Shown here one piece after another: positions 1 through 11,810 of a stretch of DNA of 64,000 nucleotides; within the stretch, counting starts at the first letter, position 1; each line of letters starts with the position of its first letter. Both the position numbers and the translations under genes were made by a program. Origin of the DNA: Nymphalis io (lineage: Eukaryota > Arthropoda > Insecta > Lepidoptera > Nymphalidae); the NCBI RefSeq assembly GCF_905147045.1, contig NC_065897.1:9811001-9875000 (forward strand), in the 5' to 3' direction. Under the pieces are notes generated by a model that worked only from the letters and a program-made list of their open reading frames with translations, was not told the origin of the DNA and ran no database searches.

Positions 1-18
1 AATACCTTATACCAATTT

Positions 19-312
19 ACTGGTGGTAGGGTTTTGTGCAAGCTCGTCTTGGTAGGTACCACCCACTCATCAGATATTCTACCGTAAAACAGCAATACTT
101 GATATTGTTGTGTTCCGGTTTGAAGGGTGAGTGAGCCAGTGTTACAGGTACAAGGGACATAAAATCTTAGTTCCCAAGGTTGGTGGCGCATTGGCTATAA
201 GCGATGGTGGACATTTCTTACAATGCCAATGTCTAAGGGCGTTTGGTGACCACTTACCATCAGGTGGCCCATATGCTCGTCCACCTTCCTATTCTATAAA
301 AAAAAAAAAAAC
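19..312 (+). mobile_element. Family A repeat, near full length
   Basis: A non-coding unit starting at GGTGGTAGGG and ending in an A-run after TTCCTATTCTATAAAA. It contains the family landmarks: a GTACCACCC turn near the start, GGGTGAGTGAGCCAGTG in the middle, and ACCATCAGGTGGCCCATATG near the end. The same order recurs at about 11.5, 40.7, 43.3 and 45.6 kb and, inverted, at 49.9 kb, which makes it a dispersed element. The small open frame across it is incidental. The A-rich 3' end suggests retroposition. No tRNA-like head or clear target-site duplication is visible, so the class is left open. Confidence 0.85.
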
Positions 313-1507
313 CTTTTTTTAATATAAGTTGCTTATTTTGGGTTCGCTTTGTTAATAGTTCTAGACTAGTAAAAAATTGACTTAGAAGTTATTACATTTT
401 AATGGATGAAAATATCAATACTTTTACGAGCATCCCCAACACTAACAGTTAACGTCTATTGTTTTAAACAAGATTTCGTCATTATCACACATCTGCAATG
501 TACATATAAATGTTTGGAATTATATGACATATCATTGAAAGGGATTTATGAACTATAGAAGATTTAATACGCATCCTATTTCACCTAATCTTACACGATG
601 CAAAGAATGGACCTTTCATAGCCTCTAAAAATGCTGAAAGGCTTCTGATTGGCAAATACCTCGCATGGGAACTTAATCCGCTAGCGAGTGAATCGGACAA
701 AAAACTCCTAGTACTATTACTCTTTTGAAAGCCTTCCTGTGTATTTTCGTTGAGCTGAAAACTTTCGCAATACCAGAACCCGGCTCAAGTTTAAATTCCC
801 GAGTAAAGGGGGGATCCAACGATCATCTAGCTGTGTTTAATAAAAGGCCCGGCGTTTGTGAAATATCTTGTCACTGCATAAACTTTATGACTTTAGTTTC
901 GTTCGCTGTCTAGAAATGTGAGAAGTTCGTTGAACATGATGAAGCCGCTTGAGCACCTTATTATCATATGCCAGCGGCAGTCTCATAAAAAATAATAAAT
1001 AGTTCTCGTTTAGAAAATAAAAGTGTATTAACTTGTAATGCAAAAAAAAGCTTTATATATTTGGATGTGACATTAAATAAGCAATTATGAGAATTTATTT
1101 CAATGTATCGTTACGCAAATTTTATCGAAGCCAATTTCGATAGTGCTCTGTGATATCTTGAACGAGATAAAATACAGAACGAGGGGAGTAATCATCGATT
1201 GGATTTCCATAATACGAATTGCGCTTGCTTTGTCATTTATCAATATAGAAAACCAATTGATTTTTCTTCGTAGCTTATTATTTTTGCGATTTCGATAAGT
1301 GAAACTAATGTTTGCAATAAAGAGATTTCGCTTTGTTATTGAACTCGTAAATTTTACATTCATAAGAGAAATTGGTATATTATTTTCATACAATGATATA
1401 TTATATATTTAGCTATGTATTTATAAGATTTGTTTAATCTTATATTCATAATGTGATTAATTAATATTTATACTTTATCTCGATCTGGATGTGTCGGATG
1501 CTAATCG
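313..1507. other. Single-copy AT-rich DNA with a GC-richer island
   Basis: No repeat or gene recognised. Positions about 570-915 are visibly richer in G+C than the surroundings and match no repeat family in the window, so they are a candidate conserved non-coding element. The 62-residue open frame at 725-913 lies in this island but has no recognisable domain. The rest is AT-rich, with a short open frame on the minus strand at 1100-1393 that has no recognisable motif. Confidence 0.3.
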
Positions 1508-1572
1508 GCCAGATATGTATCCACAAACTCGTACTGGAGCAGTGTGGTGGAATAAGTTCTAAGTATTCTTAT
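1508..1572 (+). mobile_element. Family B SINE fragment
   Basis: A short piece of the B body, matching the part around GGAGCAGTGTGGTGGAATAAG that in full copies lies about 90 bp before the 3' end. Both ends are lost and the flanks do not resemble B. An old relic. Confidence 0.5.
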
Positions 1573-2128
1573 TAAGAGGACAGGAAACCTTTTTCTTTTT
1601 TATCGTTATTATATTTTTATATTTTGGTGTACAATAAACCATATTCTATTCTATTCTGTTTTGATGTGTCAATATTACGTTTGCAATTCCAATTGAAGAC
1701 ATACGAAGAAGGTGTCATGAAACAGAAAGATGATTTTATCGTTAGCTTTATTTGTAGCGTTGATTACTTATTCGTGTATATAGGCCATTCATCCATTACG
1801 TTTATCTCTTAAAAATTTAAAACGAGAGGGCTGATAGTACCATGAGTGTCCAGTGACATCAAACGTTAATGAGGAAAAAACTCAAAAAAAATACGCCTTC
1901 TATCTAACTAAATTTAAACATAACACCTTCACCCGCTTATATCTTCAATTTTATGTAAGTAAATACTATTAATAGAATGGCGACATTTACTGTATTTTTA
2001 AGAAATATTCTTAATATGAAAATTTGATAATAAAATATAATATATAAGTTAATATTAGTATCCAAACGATAAAGTTTCCCTATTTAGAGAAGTAATAAAC
2101 ATCTTAAAGCAATATACATTTTATAAAT
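1573..2128. other. AT-rich spacer
   Basis: No coding or repeat signal recognised. The open frame at 1624-1812 shows no recognisable features. Confidence 0.3.
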
Positions 2129-2399
2129 TTTTGAGCCGGTTGGCGTGGTCGGTAGAACACTTGCCTTTCACGCCGAAGGTTGTGGGTTCGATTCCCACCC
2201 GGAACAGATATTTGTGTGCATGAACATGTCTGTTTGTCCTGAGTCTGGGTGTAATTATCTATATAAGTATGTATTTACAAAATAAAAGTAGATGTAGTAT
2301 ATCAGTTGTCTGGTTTCCATAGCACAAGCTTTGTATAGGCTTAATTTGGGATCAGATGGCCGTGTGCGAAAAATGACCCAGGATATTATTATTATTATT
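2129..2399 (+). mobile_element. Family H tRNA-derived SINE with (ATT)n tail
   Basis: The first 75 bp look like a tRNA gene: an A-box-like stretch (GGCGTGGTCGGTAGAAC), an anticodon-arm region (GCCTTTCACGCC) and a B box (GGTTCGATTCC). A tRNA-unrelated body follows and ends in (ATT)n at 2383-2399. A tRNA head carrying an internal Pol III promoter plus a body plus a microsatellite tail is standard SINE structure. The head is not followed by a normal acceptor stem, so it is not a working tRNA gene. A second, internally deleted copy lies inverted at 28.95-29.09 kb and a fragment at 31.74 kb. Confidence 0.8.
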
Positions 2400-2993
2400 A
2401 AAGTAAATTGCGTATAAGTATTGGAACAAAAATAAAGGTTTTATCTATTAAAACTATTTTTCTATCAAATTTACTACGAATTATTTTAAAAATAGCAATC
2501 TTTTTCATTTTAAATCATTACATGAACATGAGGTCAACATTTGATCATTACTATTTATTTGATTCCTATATGCTATTTTGGTGGTAAGAAGACAGCATCA
2601 CATTGTCTATTCATTGGCGTTGAAAGAAATATTTACCATTTTTTATATCGCCAACACACCACCAAACTGGGTTCGCAGTGAGATATGTTTGTAACTCTGT
2701 TACTTATCCCCCTCTCCGGATTCCATGTACAAATGTCCCTTATTATTTGTTTGGCCCTTATGGTGGTCTGGAAGAAATGGCTAATTAGCCATAACACCGC
2801 CTCATGGATTACACAATTCATTGATTAGTTTGAAAACTTTTGTGTATTTTGTTTGTGTTATAATTAAAATGAGATTAATGAAAATAACAGAAACAAATAT
2901 CGCATTACACATTATAAAACAAAATACTTATGAATACCTAATTAATACGGTGCCTTATCATGTAATTTTTATTTTTCCTAAAAATATTTTTTT
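2400..2993. other. AT-rich spacer
   Basis: Single-copy within the window. 2633-2821 holds a minus-strand open frame in slightly GC-richer DNA but shows no recognisable domain. Confidence 0.25.
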
Positions 2994-3262
2994 AAGCCGT
3001 GATGACTCAGCGTGAATCTTAATCAATGATTACGGTTTCAAATCCAGGCAAGCTGACTACTGAATTGAAGTGCTTAATTTGTGTTAATCATCTCGTGTTC
3101 AACGATGTCGGAAAACATTGCGAGTAACTAATTTCGCTGAAATTCTGGCACGTATGTTTCCACCAATCCGCATCGGAGCAGCGTGGTCGAATCAGCTTCA
3201 AACCTTTGCTCAATGTGTGAAAAAGATTTACCCCAGCAGTGGGACATGTACATAATGTTACT
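2994..3262 (+). mobile_element. Family B SINE, diverged copy
   Basis: It runs through the B landmarks in order: GTGAATCTTAA of the tRNA-like head, a decayed B box (GGTTTCAAATCC), CTGAATT, ATCTCGTG, GGAAAACAT, ATTCTG, GGAGCAGCGTGGT and CCCAGCAGTGGGACAT, then a TGTTAC tail remnant. Many substitutions mark it as older than the copies at 39.1 and 54.0 kb. Confidence 0.75.
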
Positions 3263-4968
3263 TTCCGAAATAATTTCCCGAGTCAACCTTATAATATAAT
3301 TCAAATCGGATCGAATTCAGGCCACGTGTTTTAGCATTTTCCCCAATTTTCAGGACAAATAATTTCTTACCCCAACTGTAATTTCCAATTTCGCATCAAT
3401 AGCTGTGATTTAAGTATTTCCCGTATCATTTGTTTCTTCCACCCAACTCCGATATAGAATTTTTTATTTTGTTAAATTGCTTTCCTTTGTAGCGTTATCC
3501 CCTTCATAAAAACACGCGTGTTCTGATTTTGAACACTGATTTGTTTTTAAGGATCGACGTTTATTTGTTCTTAGCTCACGGCGGAATTGCTCGTCTTAGC
3601 TCGATCATGGGCTTTGATTGTGTTGCCGCTATGCGTATAAATATTATGCAGATAAATATATAGATAATTCAAATTTTACTTGAAAATATTACACTTTATT
3701 GTCACTTATCGTAAAAGTATTATATATTTGAGAGAATATATAAAACTGCACCAATTTAATAGATCAGTATCAATTTCTTTTTAAAATTGTTCAAAGCTAA
3801 TATTTATTAATTTATAAGCTTATTGTACACAAACATAATATTACATCATCATATCACAGGAAATTTAGATTAAAAGCATGCAAAGGTGGCCACAATACAA
3901 ACTTCTTTCAGGCAACCAGCCAATGAAACTTAACTATAGAAATAATAACTATGAAAACCATATTTCTATCATTATTTTAATCCTAAATCGTAAATTGTGA
4001 TGCTGTCTTATATTAAACGCGTAGGAACATTAAAACAAATTAAAAAAAGATACATTGAAGGCACAGACAACACGTCTATGGAGATTCAAATACAAGACAA
4101 AAAATCATGAAAATTAAAAAAATATGGCAGTAAAAATTTAAACTTTTATTAAATTGATTAAATTAAATTTGAACTTTACTTAGCGAGTAATTTGTAAAAC
4201 AATCACGCGTCTTGTTCTTTCTAATTTCAAATAAATAATGAGAAAAAGAGATTAATCAGGAAATTATCCTAAATTACTATTAATTGTGATGGCATGTTAT
4301 TCTATAGCATTATATATTCTAGAGTTAATAATATATCTCAAATTCAAATATGTAATATTATAAATTGATACTTCTTGTATTTGTGTTGATATAGTTTAAG
4401 AATTGTTTTGTTAAAATAATAGTAAATCGTATGTTAAGTAAAAATCAAAATAGCGAATGACTTAAACAGTCATCATTAAATTGGCAACCATAAAATCCTG
4501 TCACGCCGATCAAAAAACGATTGAAACGTTTGAAAGCAGAAATAAATGAAAACATATTTCAATACAAATTTAATTTCGATTCGTATGCCATATTTTTTTC
4601 ATATCCGGAACGACTTTTTAACAAGCAGAAACACTCGTTTCGTCAACAACGTAGCATTCATTATACGCCCGCTGACAATAAATAGATTAAACGTCATCAA
4701 ATGAATAGCACAGACATCAGACGAGACAATTCAAATAATGGCACAAAAAATAAACGTTTATTTTCAATGTCTATTCCATGGATTTAAAACATAATAACTA
4801 TCTCATCGTTTATGATTTCAGTATTTATTTTATAGATGATAGTGCCCCGCGGTTTTACTTGCTTTTAAGTTTTGCATGCATTAATAAATTAGGATTTTTT
4901 TTGTATTGCCTAATTTTAGTATATACTTAACCAATGTACATAAAACTTTCACCAAAAAAAAAATGGCG
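3263..4968. other. AT-rich spacer
   Basis: About 1.7 kb with no repeat family or gene recognised. Slightly GC-richer patches lie at about 3480-3640 and 4600-4690. No further claim can be supported. Confidence 0.3.
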
Positions 4969-5308
4969 TTTTTAATGTCCGTTGCCTGTGAATGTCCCAC
5001 TGCTGGGCTAAAGGCGTCCTCTCCTTATTTTGAGGAGAAGATTTGGAGCTTATTCCACCACGCTGCTCCAATGCAGCCACATGTGTATTCCACTAACCCG
5101 GGGAATACACATGTGGCAGAATTTCAGTGAAATTAGACACATGCAGGTTTACTCACGATGTTTTCCTTCACCATAAAGCACTAGATGAATTATAAATACA
5201 AATTAAGCACATGAAAATTCAGTGGTGCTTGCCCGGGCTTGAACCCACGATCATCGGTTAAGATTCACGCGTTCTTTTCACTGGGCCATCTCGCCTTTTT
5301 AATGTCCG
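4969..5308 (-). mobile_element. Family B SINE with 13-bp target duplication
   Basis: Full-length B element on the minus strand (body 4982-5295). It is flanked by a perfect direct repeat TTTTTAATGTCCG at 4969-4981 and 5296-5308, the target-site duplication expected from LINE-mediated retroposition. The tRNA-like head lies at the right end (GGCGAGATGGCC read on the minus strand) with the B box around 5233-5243. The 3' tail is almost absent, ending soon after CACAGGCAA. The body carries an unusual inverted duplication at 5076-5117, described in the findings. Confidence 0.92.
5076..5117. repeat. Perfect 16-bp inverted repeat inside SINE B
   Basis: GCCACATGTGTATTCC at 5076-5091 is the exact reverse complement of GGAATACACATGTGGC at 5102-5117, with a 10-nt spacer. 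Other B copies have only the right arm here, preceded by GGGTTGGT. The left arm plus loop is therefore an inverted copy of neighbouring element sequence. Confidence 0.9.
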
Positions 5309-5553
5309 CGTATTTATAATCGCAACTTCGAAAGTTAACTTAATGTGGTTATAACTAGTTAAGTGGAATAGTGTTGTATTATAAATAAAAGTAAATTAAT
5401 CAGGAACTGTTTATAATGCGTAATACAGCAGAACAATTAGAAAATCGCATGCAATTTGTAAATCTACGGTTTGTTTACCTTCACTGCTACTCCGATCGGA
5501 ATAGAGTATAAGTAACTGCGTTTCGCAGTTTCATCCGATTTAAATGTAGACTA
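5309..5553. other. Short spacer
   Basis: AT-rich, nothing recognised. It ends at the T-run that is the inverted tail of the next family A element. Confidence 0.3.
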
Positions 5554-5780
5554 TTTTTTTATAGTATAGGTAGGCGGACGAGCATATGGGCCACCTGATG
5601 GTAAGTGGTCACCGACGCCCATATTCATCCCTTGCATCACCAATGTGCAACCAACCTTGGGAACTGAGATGTTATGTCCCTTATGCCTGTAGTTTACATT
5701 TGAAACACAAACTGGTACACCACAATACAAGCAAAGCAATACTTAGTATGTAGTTGAGTGGCTTGTACCTAACCAGATGG
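5554..5780 (-). mobile_element. Family A repeat, diverged
   Basis: Reads on the plus strand as the reverse complement of family A: a T-run, then AGGCGGACGAGCATATGG, GCCACCTGATGGTAAGTGG, AACCTTGGGAACTGAGATG and finally TACCTAACCAGA. The middle part has deletions relative to the copy at 43.3 kb. The minus-strand open frame at 5551-5739 is a reading through this repeat and not a gene. Confidence 0.8.
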
Positions 5781-8149
5781 TGAGTGAAGAGATTGATGTG
5801 ACGAGAATTAATTTATAAAAAAACTTATGTTAAAAATATAAAAATACATTTTTGCTAAATTAAATAAAACCGTCTTATATCTACGTCACAATGAATATAA
5901 ATTATACGTCATGTTTCAAAAAAGTGCACAGTACACATTTCATCGTGCCCTCGTTTCCTAATACAATAATCAAAAGAATATGAGGGGTTCCACAGAATCA
6001 CACATATGCGTAGAGCAATAAAAGATGTATAAAAGAAAGAAATCTCCCGAGAAATCGGGGTCATATTAAGGGTGTAATTTAAAGACTAATAATAATTATT
6101 ATTATAAATATTTAAAATGTGTATATTTTTATTTACTTAGATATAAATTAGAAATAATATGAAATCATTAAAGTAACAACGAATGGACAATGTAAAATAT
6201 AAATAAACTTTACCATAAAACATGCGACAATACATCACTGAATATATTTTGATTAAATTATTTAAAAGTATTTTTTTTGAGCTTTTGTATTCTAGGATAG
6301 CTTCTAAAGTACTGTTTATTTCTAAAATTTAAAAGTAAAATAGTCCTAAAATATACATATACGAAAATATGTGAGATTTACGTAGATCAGTGTGCAGAGT
6401 GAGTTTTTTTACTTATTCGATTACTTTTTAGAATTTCGAATATTGTTACTAGGCGGCGCTGTTTTCATTCCATAAAAATCGCAATTAACTTCAACGCAAT
6501 TAATAAGTAAAAAAAAACCTTGCATTAGACACAAATAACTTGTAACAAATAACAAATATTTTGTAAGCATACAATTTAACCTTTTACGTATTGATAATAA
6601 GCAATAAAATATCATAATATCGGTGGATAAGTACCAGGGCGGCAGAACTCAGAGCAACTGTCACGCATGAGATAATCTTGCAAAAGCGGAAAGCGCGCCC
6701 TCAGCGACTTGTGACTTAGAACCAATCCCTCTACAGCATCCGGGCTCACATGATAATGCGAAAAGTAATTTTTTTATATTAAATCTTTGCCAAAACATAA
6801 AAGAAAGATTTCGAAGCGCGTCTTATTTTCGCTCAGTGAATGCGCCGCATAAATTAGTTTTTCCGGGGATTGTTTGTCTAGTGGGTGCCTTTTTATTTAT
6901 TTTACGTTAACATTTATGAGTTTTTCGTCGTACGGTCGTTGTTGGTCTAGTAAAAATGTTTGTTAGGTTATTCAACAGCGTTGTACAACGGCGGCGATAT
7001 GAAAAATCTAATTTATATTCGACTAAACTACGTCTTTAGAAGATGCTTTTGACTAACTATGAATATTTATAATATAAAAAAGTATACGCATTATTCTGTT
7101 GAAAACGGTAGTCGCATATAGTTTGTTATTAATCAGATTTTACGGTATCGTCCTACGTAGTTGCTAAATGAAAAGTTGAAAAATTAAATAAAACTTTTCT
7201 ACTAATAATATAAGATGAAATCAAACCCTTGATCACTAACGCTGAACTTATATCCTTGCATAAAATCATAGTCACATCACAAGAAATTATTAAAAATACT
7301 ACACGGCCAAAAACTAACAAAGAAGTAATATATATATAGCCAGTATCACTAGGAATGATGTAAGGATTCTAATGACATACATCCAAACCTGTTAAGGCAT
7401 TTAAAAGTTATGCTGGAATAAGCATACTTACATGTACATGGACTCTGAAAACATTACACTCCTTTTTCGGGCAGTCGTGTAAAATATGAAAATTTCGTTC
7501 ATACATCGTCAGCCGGTAATTAATTAAAAGCTTAGGATGTGCCATTATGGGTTTTATGCTAATAGGTAGGTAATATGGAAGCCTTCAAAGGGTTGTGGCG
7601 GTAACATTAAATTTCATCGGAGCGTGCACCACAAAGCAACGTGGGGTGTAGAGCATATTATTCGCCTAGATTAGATTAGCTGTACCGTTTTGTTGCAACA
7701 GAAATACGAATAGTTTATATGAATTTTTGATACTTTTATATTGAAAGGTACTTAAAGAATAAATCTTTATCATATTTATAATAAAAAATCATGTTATTCG
7801 TATCATGCAAGCTGAGTTATGTAGATAATTGAAAAATTCGATATTAATCAATTTTAAATTGAGAAATATAATATTCCTAAGAATTATTGGAGCTGAGTTT
7901 CTATTAAAATTGAATACGATATTACTAATCCCAAAGTAATGAAGAGACTTTAATAGAAAATTAATCTTGTACTGCTAATATTAAATGTTGTGTCGTCTTG
8001 GAAAACATAATATAATAGTAATAAAGCTTTACGAAGTAGAATTAATAGTGAATGAATAGTGTATTTAAAAAAACAGTAATTTCAATATTTTATGTTTTAT
8101 ATTACTGTCAAATGTCATATGATTTATGGCCCAAAGCAATAACCAAATG
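5781..8149. other. AT-rich spacer with a family G repeat piece
   Basis: Mostly single-copy AT-rich DNA. At about 6420-6560 the stretch around ATTAACTTCAACGC and AATAAGTAAAAAAA is shared with 46.13-46.25 kb (family G, low copy, possibly a MITE). GC-richer patches at about 6640-6760 and 7540-7690 match nothing else here and might be conserved non-coding DNA. No gene recognised. Confidence 0.35.
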
Positions 8150-8336
8150 TATGTCCAGTAATGGCCAACGACATTGCGGCACTTCTCGACGGAGATGGCG
8201 AGACGAGCTACACTCCTTTCGGAAAGATTGGTTTCATATAGCAGAAAATAGGGAATTGTGGGAAGAGTGTAGAGTAGACCTTAGAGAGTGTAGGCCTTTG
8301 TCACACCAGGCTGATAATAAGAATAAATAATTACTT
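8150..8336 (+). mobile_element. LINE C-terminal fragment
   Basis: The downstream part of the open frame ending at 8330 reads NGQRHCGTSRRRWRDEL and then FRKDWFHIAENRELWEE. This resembles the basic tail that follows the reverse transcriptase in insect LINEs: a short R/K-rich block, RWRDEL, and a D/N-R-W motif. The start codon at 8052 belongs to upstream AT-rich sequence and is not meaningful. An AT-rich TAATAAGAATAAATAA run follows the stop, consistent with a LINE 3' tail. All catalytic parts are missing, so this is a dead 5'-truncated copy. The clade assignment is uncertain. Confidence 0.6.
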
Positions 8337-8440
8337 TTAATTTGTTCTCTAGAAGCTCATGTTAGATATAGTTTTGTTTTGCCTTGAATTTTTGAAAACA
8401 AAACTTCAAAATAAATTTATAGTATCAATATTATGGTCGT

Positions 8441-8483
<43 letters not shown>

Positions 8484-9280
8484 AATAATAATAAATATAT
8501 ATTTATATATTTAGTACCAGTTTATTTTTTATTTTATATAATTATAGCATTTTAAACTGATATCAATAAATAACAATAAATAACTGTCACAGAAATATGT
8601 TTTATAATAATTGATCATACAATTTGTAGAGATTATATTAAAATTAAATTAGTCCTGCCTTTAGAAATTCAGGGGTATTCAAATTAAAGCTTGGGTATCT
8701 TTAGTGGTTATTGAGTACATAGTCATAACCCCACGAAAGCCGATTACAAACGAATAGCAATCATTTATTATTTAATTATATTTTTATTATATACAATAAC
8801 GTAATACATTTATTTTTATTTGTAATGTAGATGGATATTTACGTTTAATATTTAATTTAACTATTATAACGTAGTGTGTGTGTGTTTTTTTTCCACAAAT
8901 CTGACTAAACCAGTTAGTATGAAACTTTAACACTGTAATAGGTTACAGTTTTTGTTATAATTTGCAGTCAGTCAGAGTGTTGAATATATTTTGCATATGT
9001 TTTAAGATGTATCTAATTACGTTTTTGAATTCAGATAAAAATGGTCACAGTAAAGAATTTTATGTTTAAAAAATATAGGAAAAACAAAAATACGACTTGA
9101 GTTCAATTTATTTAAAGATAGAAATAATAATTGTCAAAATAAGTAACATCTTCTACTGAGACTAGTAATTAATAACATTTTATAAGACATTTTCAAACGC
9201 ATAGTTAAATAAGCTCCGAAGGATAATGGTAAAATCTATAGGAATATTCTTTAAGAACAAACTCGAACCTCACCACAAAA
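8337..9280. other. AT-rich spacer with (TA)n microsatellite
   Basis: Contains a pure (TA)n run at 8444-8481 grading into ATAA repeats up to about 8510. The stretch near 8870-8950, with ACCAGTTAGTATGAAACTTTA, may be a Helitron or other repeat relic, but I cannot fix its ends. No gene seen. Confidence 0.4.
8444..8481. repeat. (TA)n microsatellite
   Basis: Uninterrupted alternating TA of about 38 bp, followed by imperfect ATAATAAATA sequence. Confidence 0.95.
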
Positions 9281-9412
9281 GTAAAGTGAAATGTCAGAAA
9301 GTGATATGCGATATTGACCATCATAATTATAACATTTGAAGACTATACGCATCAAAATAGTATATCACCATAAGTTGGTCAACATTTCACGGGTGAGAAA
9401 TGAAGTAAGTTC
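9281..9412 (+). repeat. Family F repeat, unoccupied copy
   Basis: From GTGAAATGTCAGAAAGTGA through ATAATTATAACAT, ATCAAAATAGTA and AACATTTCACGG to AATGAAGTAAGTT. The same sequence is found at 46.30-47.03 kb, but split there by a 587-bp E::A element at AACAT. This copy serves as a paralogous empty site. The nature of F itself is unknown. Confidence 0.75.
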
Positions 9413-10475
9413 TACAGATCCGAATAGATTATCAGTATTAATTGTAATATAATATGTGTTTACATACGTTTATTATAAAAAAAATCATGATGTAATTGTT
9501 ATTTTACTCATTTAAAGTTGAGACGAGTAAATTATGTATTAGAAATCATTGAAAGATATCAACGTTAATATCTGTATGATGGTTATTTACATAGAGTAAT
9601 GTACAAGTACATGTTAAAACCAACGTTTTAAGCATAAATTATATTTCACGTTAGCACATTGTTTTATATTATTAGCGATTCACTTGGATTTTTGCACAGT
9701 TTTCTTTTGTTTTAAATGTGTAGTACATTTAAAACTGTGTTATTATTTCAATGTACATTTTATTTACTCAATATAAAGACGTACGTCCGCTGATTGTATT
9801 GTAAAAAATGGATTAAAATCCATTCAGCGGTATTTGATATTAGTATCGACAGTCACGCACACAGATGCCCTCGACGTAATGATACGGATTAAATAATAAT
9901 TAGTGACGTCTGTAGGTACCCTATCGACTGCGGGAGGGCGCGTGCGAGTTAAATTGAGCACCGCCCAGACTCAGACTCTCATTTCCTCCATCCACCATTG
10001 TATGCTACTCACAATACAAAACATTTTTTTACGAATTTCTACAAAAAGTGCTTTGAATTTTTTCCAATCTTCGCCTCTATTCAGCATGAAAAACTTGATG
10101 TCTCGCCCGCAAATAGGGCGTGGTCTTCGAATATTACTCTCTTTAATGTATAAAGCTAATTACTTGAAAACAAAATTAATATTAAAACATTAATTTTAAT
10201 TTTTTTTTTGTGTGTGATATAATTCTAGCTAGTAGCTATCTAATAGCGCATTACAATTAGGATTTGACTAAAGTTATATAAAATACTTTTAAAGCGCTAA
10301 GCGAACTCTCGTCCTTTAGCTAAGACACTAACATATATATATATATACGAGTATCATAAAGTAAGCGATTTTGCTTCATGAATTCAAATGATAATTCCGG
10401 AACTAAGGCTTAAAGGATAAAAAAGCAATGTATAAAAAAGTCATCATATATCATTTCCTGAACATTCTTCAAATT
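9413..10475. other. Spacer with a nested hairpin and a GC-richer island
   Basis: 9787-9830 is a two-tier palindrome: an inner AATGGATT/AATCCATT and an outer CCGCTGA/TCAGCGG. 9840-10140 is GC-richer than its surroundings and includes CGCCCGCAAATAGGGCG at about 10107-10123, whose ends are complementary. The 96-residue open frame at 9903-10193 in this island has no recognisable domain and I do not call it a gene. Confidence 0.3.
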
Positions 10476-10680
10476 AACATGACGGCGAAGTATGGCCTTT
10501 TTGCCATATGTTCCGGTCAGTCGTCACCTCTATTCTCACACCTAATTTATTCATGTCATCGATCTCTTTCTTCTCTTCATCTACCAATTCAACATTATCA
10601 TTCACTCTTTTAGTCACATGCCTTTTATCCCTTTTTATTACCCAATCAAATATTAAGTAAGGACCTGTAAATATGTTACT
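10476..10680 (-). mobile_element. LINE C-terminal fragment
   Basis: The minus strand keeps one frame open for more than 60 codons. It reads VIKRDKRHVTKRVNDN and, near the end, LGVRIEVTTDRNIW, then a stop near 10477. Basic residues followed by a DR-x-x-W motif close to the stop match the usual ending of insect LINE ORF2 proteins. Reverse transcriptase motifs are absent. The ends are not sharply defined. A degraded B SINE abuts it at 10676. Confidence 0.5.
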
Positions 10681-10838
10681 GCTGGGTTATGGCCTCTATC
10701 CTTTGTGGGGAACAATGACAGCTTATTCTACGCCGCTGCTGTTGGTTAGTGTGACAGTCTTCATCGGACACATTCAAGGTCTCCTTACGTTGTCCAAAAC
10801 CAAGCATAAGACGAATTATATACACAAATATATTATAT
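10676..10838 (-). mobile_element. Family B SINE, degraded
   Basis: Reverse-strand B landmarks survive in order: ACTGCTGGGTTATGGCCTC, a purine-rich remnant of the GAGGAGAAGG block, CTTATTCTACGCCGCTGC, GGACACATTCAAGG and GACGAATTATA-ACACAAA. The tRNA-like head is missing. Confidence 0.6.
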
Positions 10839-11528
10839 AGTGAAAATGTGATTTTTGCCAGGGAATTAGAAGTTATTATTTGTGATTCGCGGTCACGATT
10901 TGTACAGTAGCTATTTTTATTTTAGACTTTAATGTAAATAATTCTGGAATACATTATTCAATAAATATATTAGTAGTTAATTTTCGTTTAGAATTGCGGT
11001 AATAGCCGCAATCGGACAGGGCGGAATTATCATCATGAAGGGTTGTTAGTAGCGAAAGTGATAAATTACACACAAGATATAATAATAATAAATAATTTTG
11101 TTGATGTCGACTCATAAATATGTTTTTCCTAAAATTATTAAAGATCTTTTATTTAACACATGGCAACTCAACTTAAAAAATGCTTAAGAGAGCTTTAAAA
11201 GTGCTTACACAACTTAGTAATTCTTAAGTGCTGCTAAGGACTGCGTCACGAAGCGACTTTCTTAATTTTATCGTCGTGATAATAAGACGGTAACTCTTTA
11301 AGAACAAACATTATTCATTTAAGTTTAGGAGATTTGTGTTTGAAATTGCAGTATTATACTAATTAATTGCCTTTAGACGACTTTAATGGTAGATATATTT
11401 GAAGATTTTGCTATATTCATTTACTTAAGGTGTTACAAGCGTAATGTATAGTATTTATTATAACATAATTCGTTTTTAATTCTTTCTGATCAAAATTTAT
11501 ACGCAGTATACTAATATTAAATGAACGC
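10839..11528. other. AT-rich spacer
   Basis: No gene or shared repeat recognised. Confidence 0.3.
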
Positions 11529-11810
11529 GTGGTAGGGCTTTGTGCAAGCTCGTCTGGTAGGTATCACCCACTCATCAGATGTTCTACTGCAAAACAGCAG
11601 TACTTGGTATTGTTGTGTCCCGGTTTGAAGGGTGAGTGAGCCAGTGTAATTACAGGCACAAGGGATATAGCATCTTGGTTCCCAAGGTTGGTGGCGTATT
11701 GGCGATGTAAGTGATGGTTAACATTTCTTACGATGTCAATGTCTATGGGCGTTGGTGAGCACTTACCATCACGTGGCCCATATGCTCGTCCGCCTACCTA
11801 GTATTCTGTA
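11529..11810 (+). mobile_element. Family A repeat, near full length
   Basis: Starts at GTGGTAGGGCTTTG and ends at CGCCTACCTAGTATTCTG without a long A-run. It retains the TAGGTATCACCCACTCATC, GTGAGTGAGCCAGTG and TTCCCAAGGTTGGTGGCG blocks. No target-site duplication found. Confidence 0.88.

Noticed and set aside
2129..2205. tRNA gene
   Set aside because: A and B boxes are good, but the acceptor stem does not close and the sequence continues into a SINE body with (ATT)n; a copy occurs at 29 kb.
4906..5130. 74-residue open frame
   Set aside because: It lies across the inverted B SINE; the same residues appear wherever B is read in that frame.
9903..10193. 96-residue open frame in a GC-richer island
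   Set aside because: No recognised domain. GC-richer composition alone lengthens open frames. Kept only as part of a candidate island.
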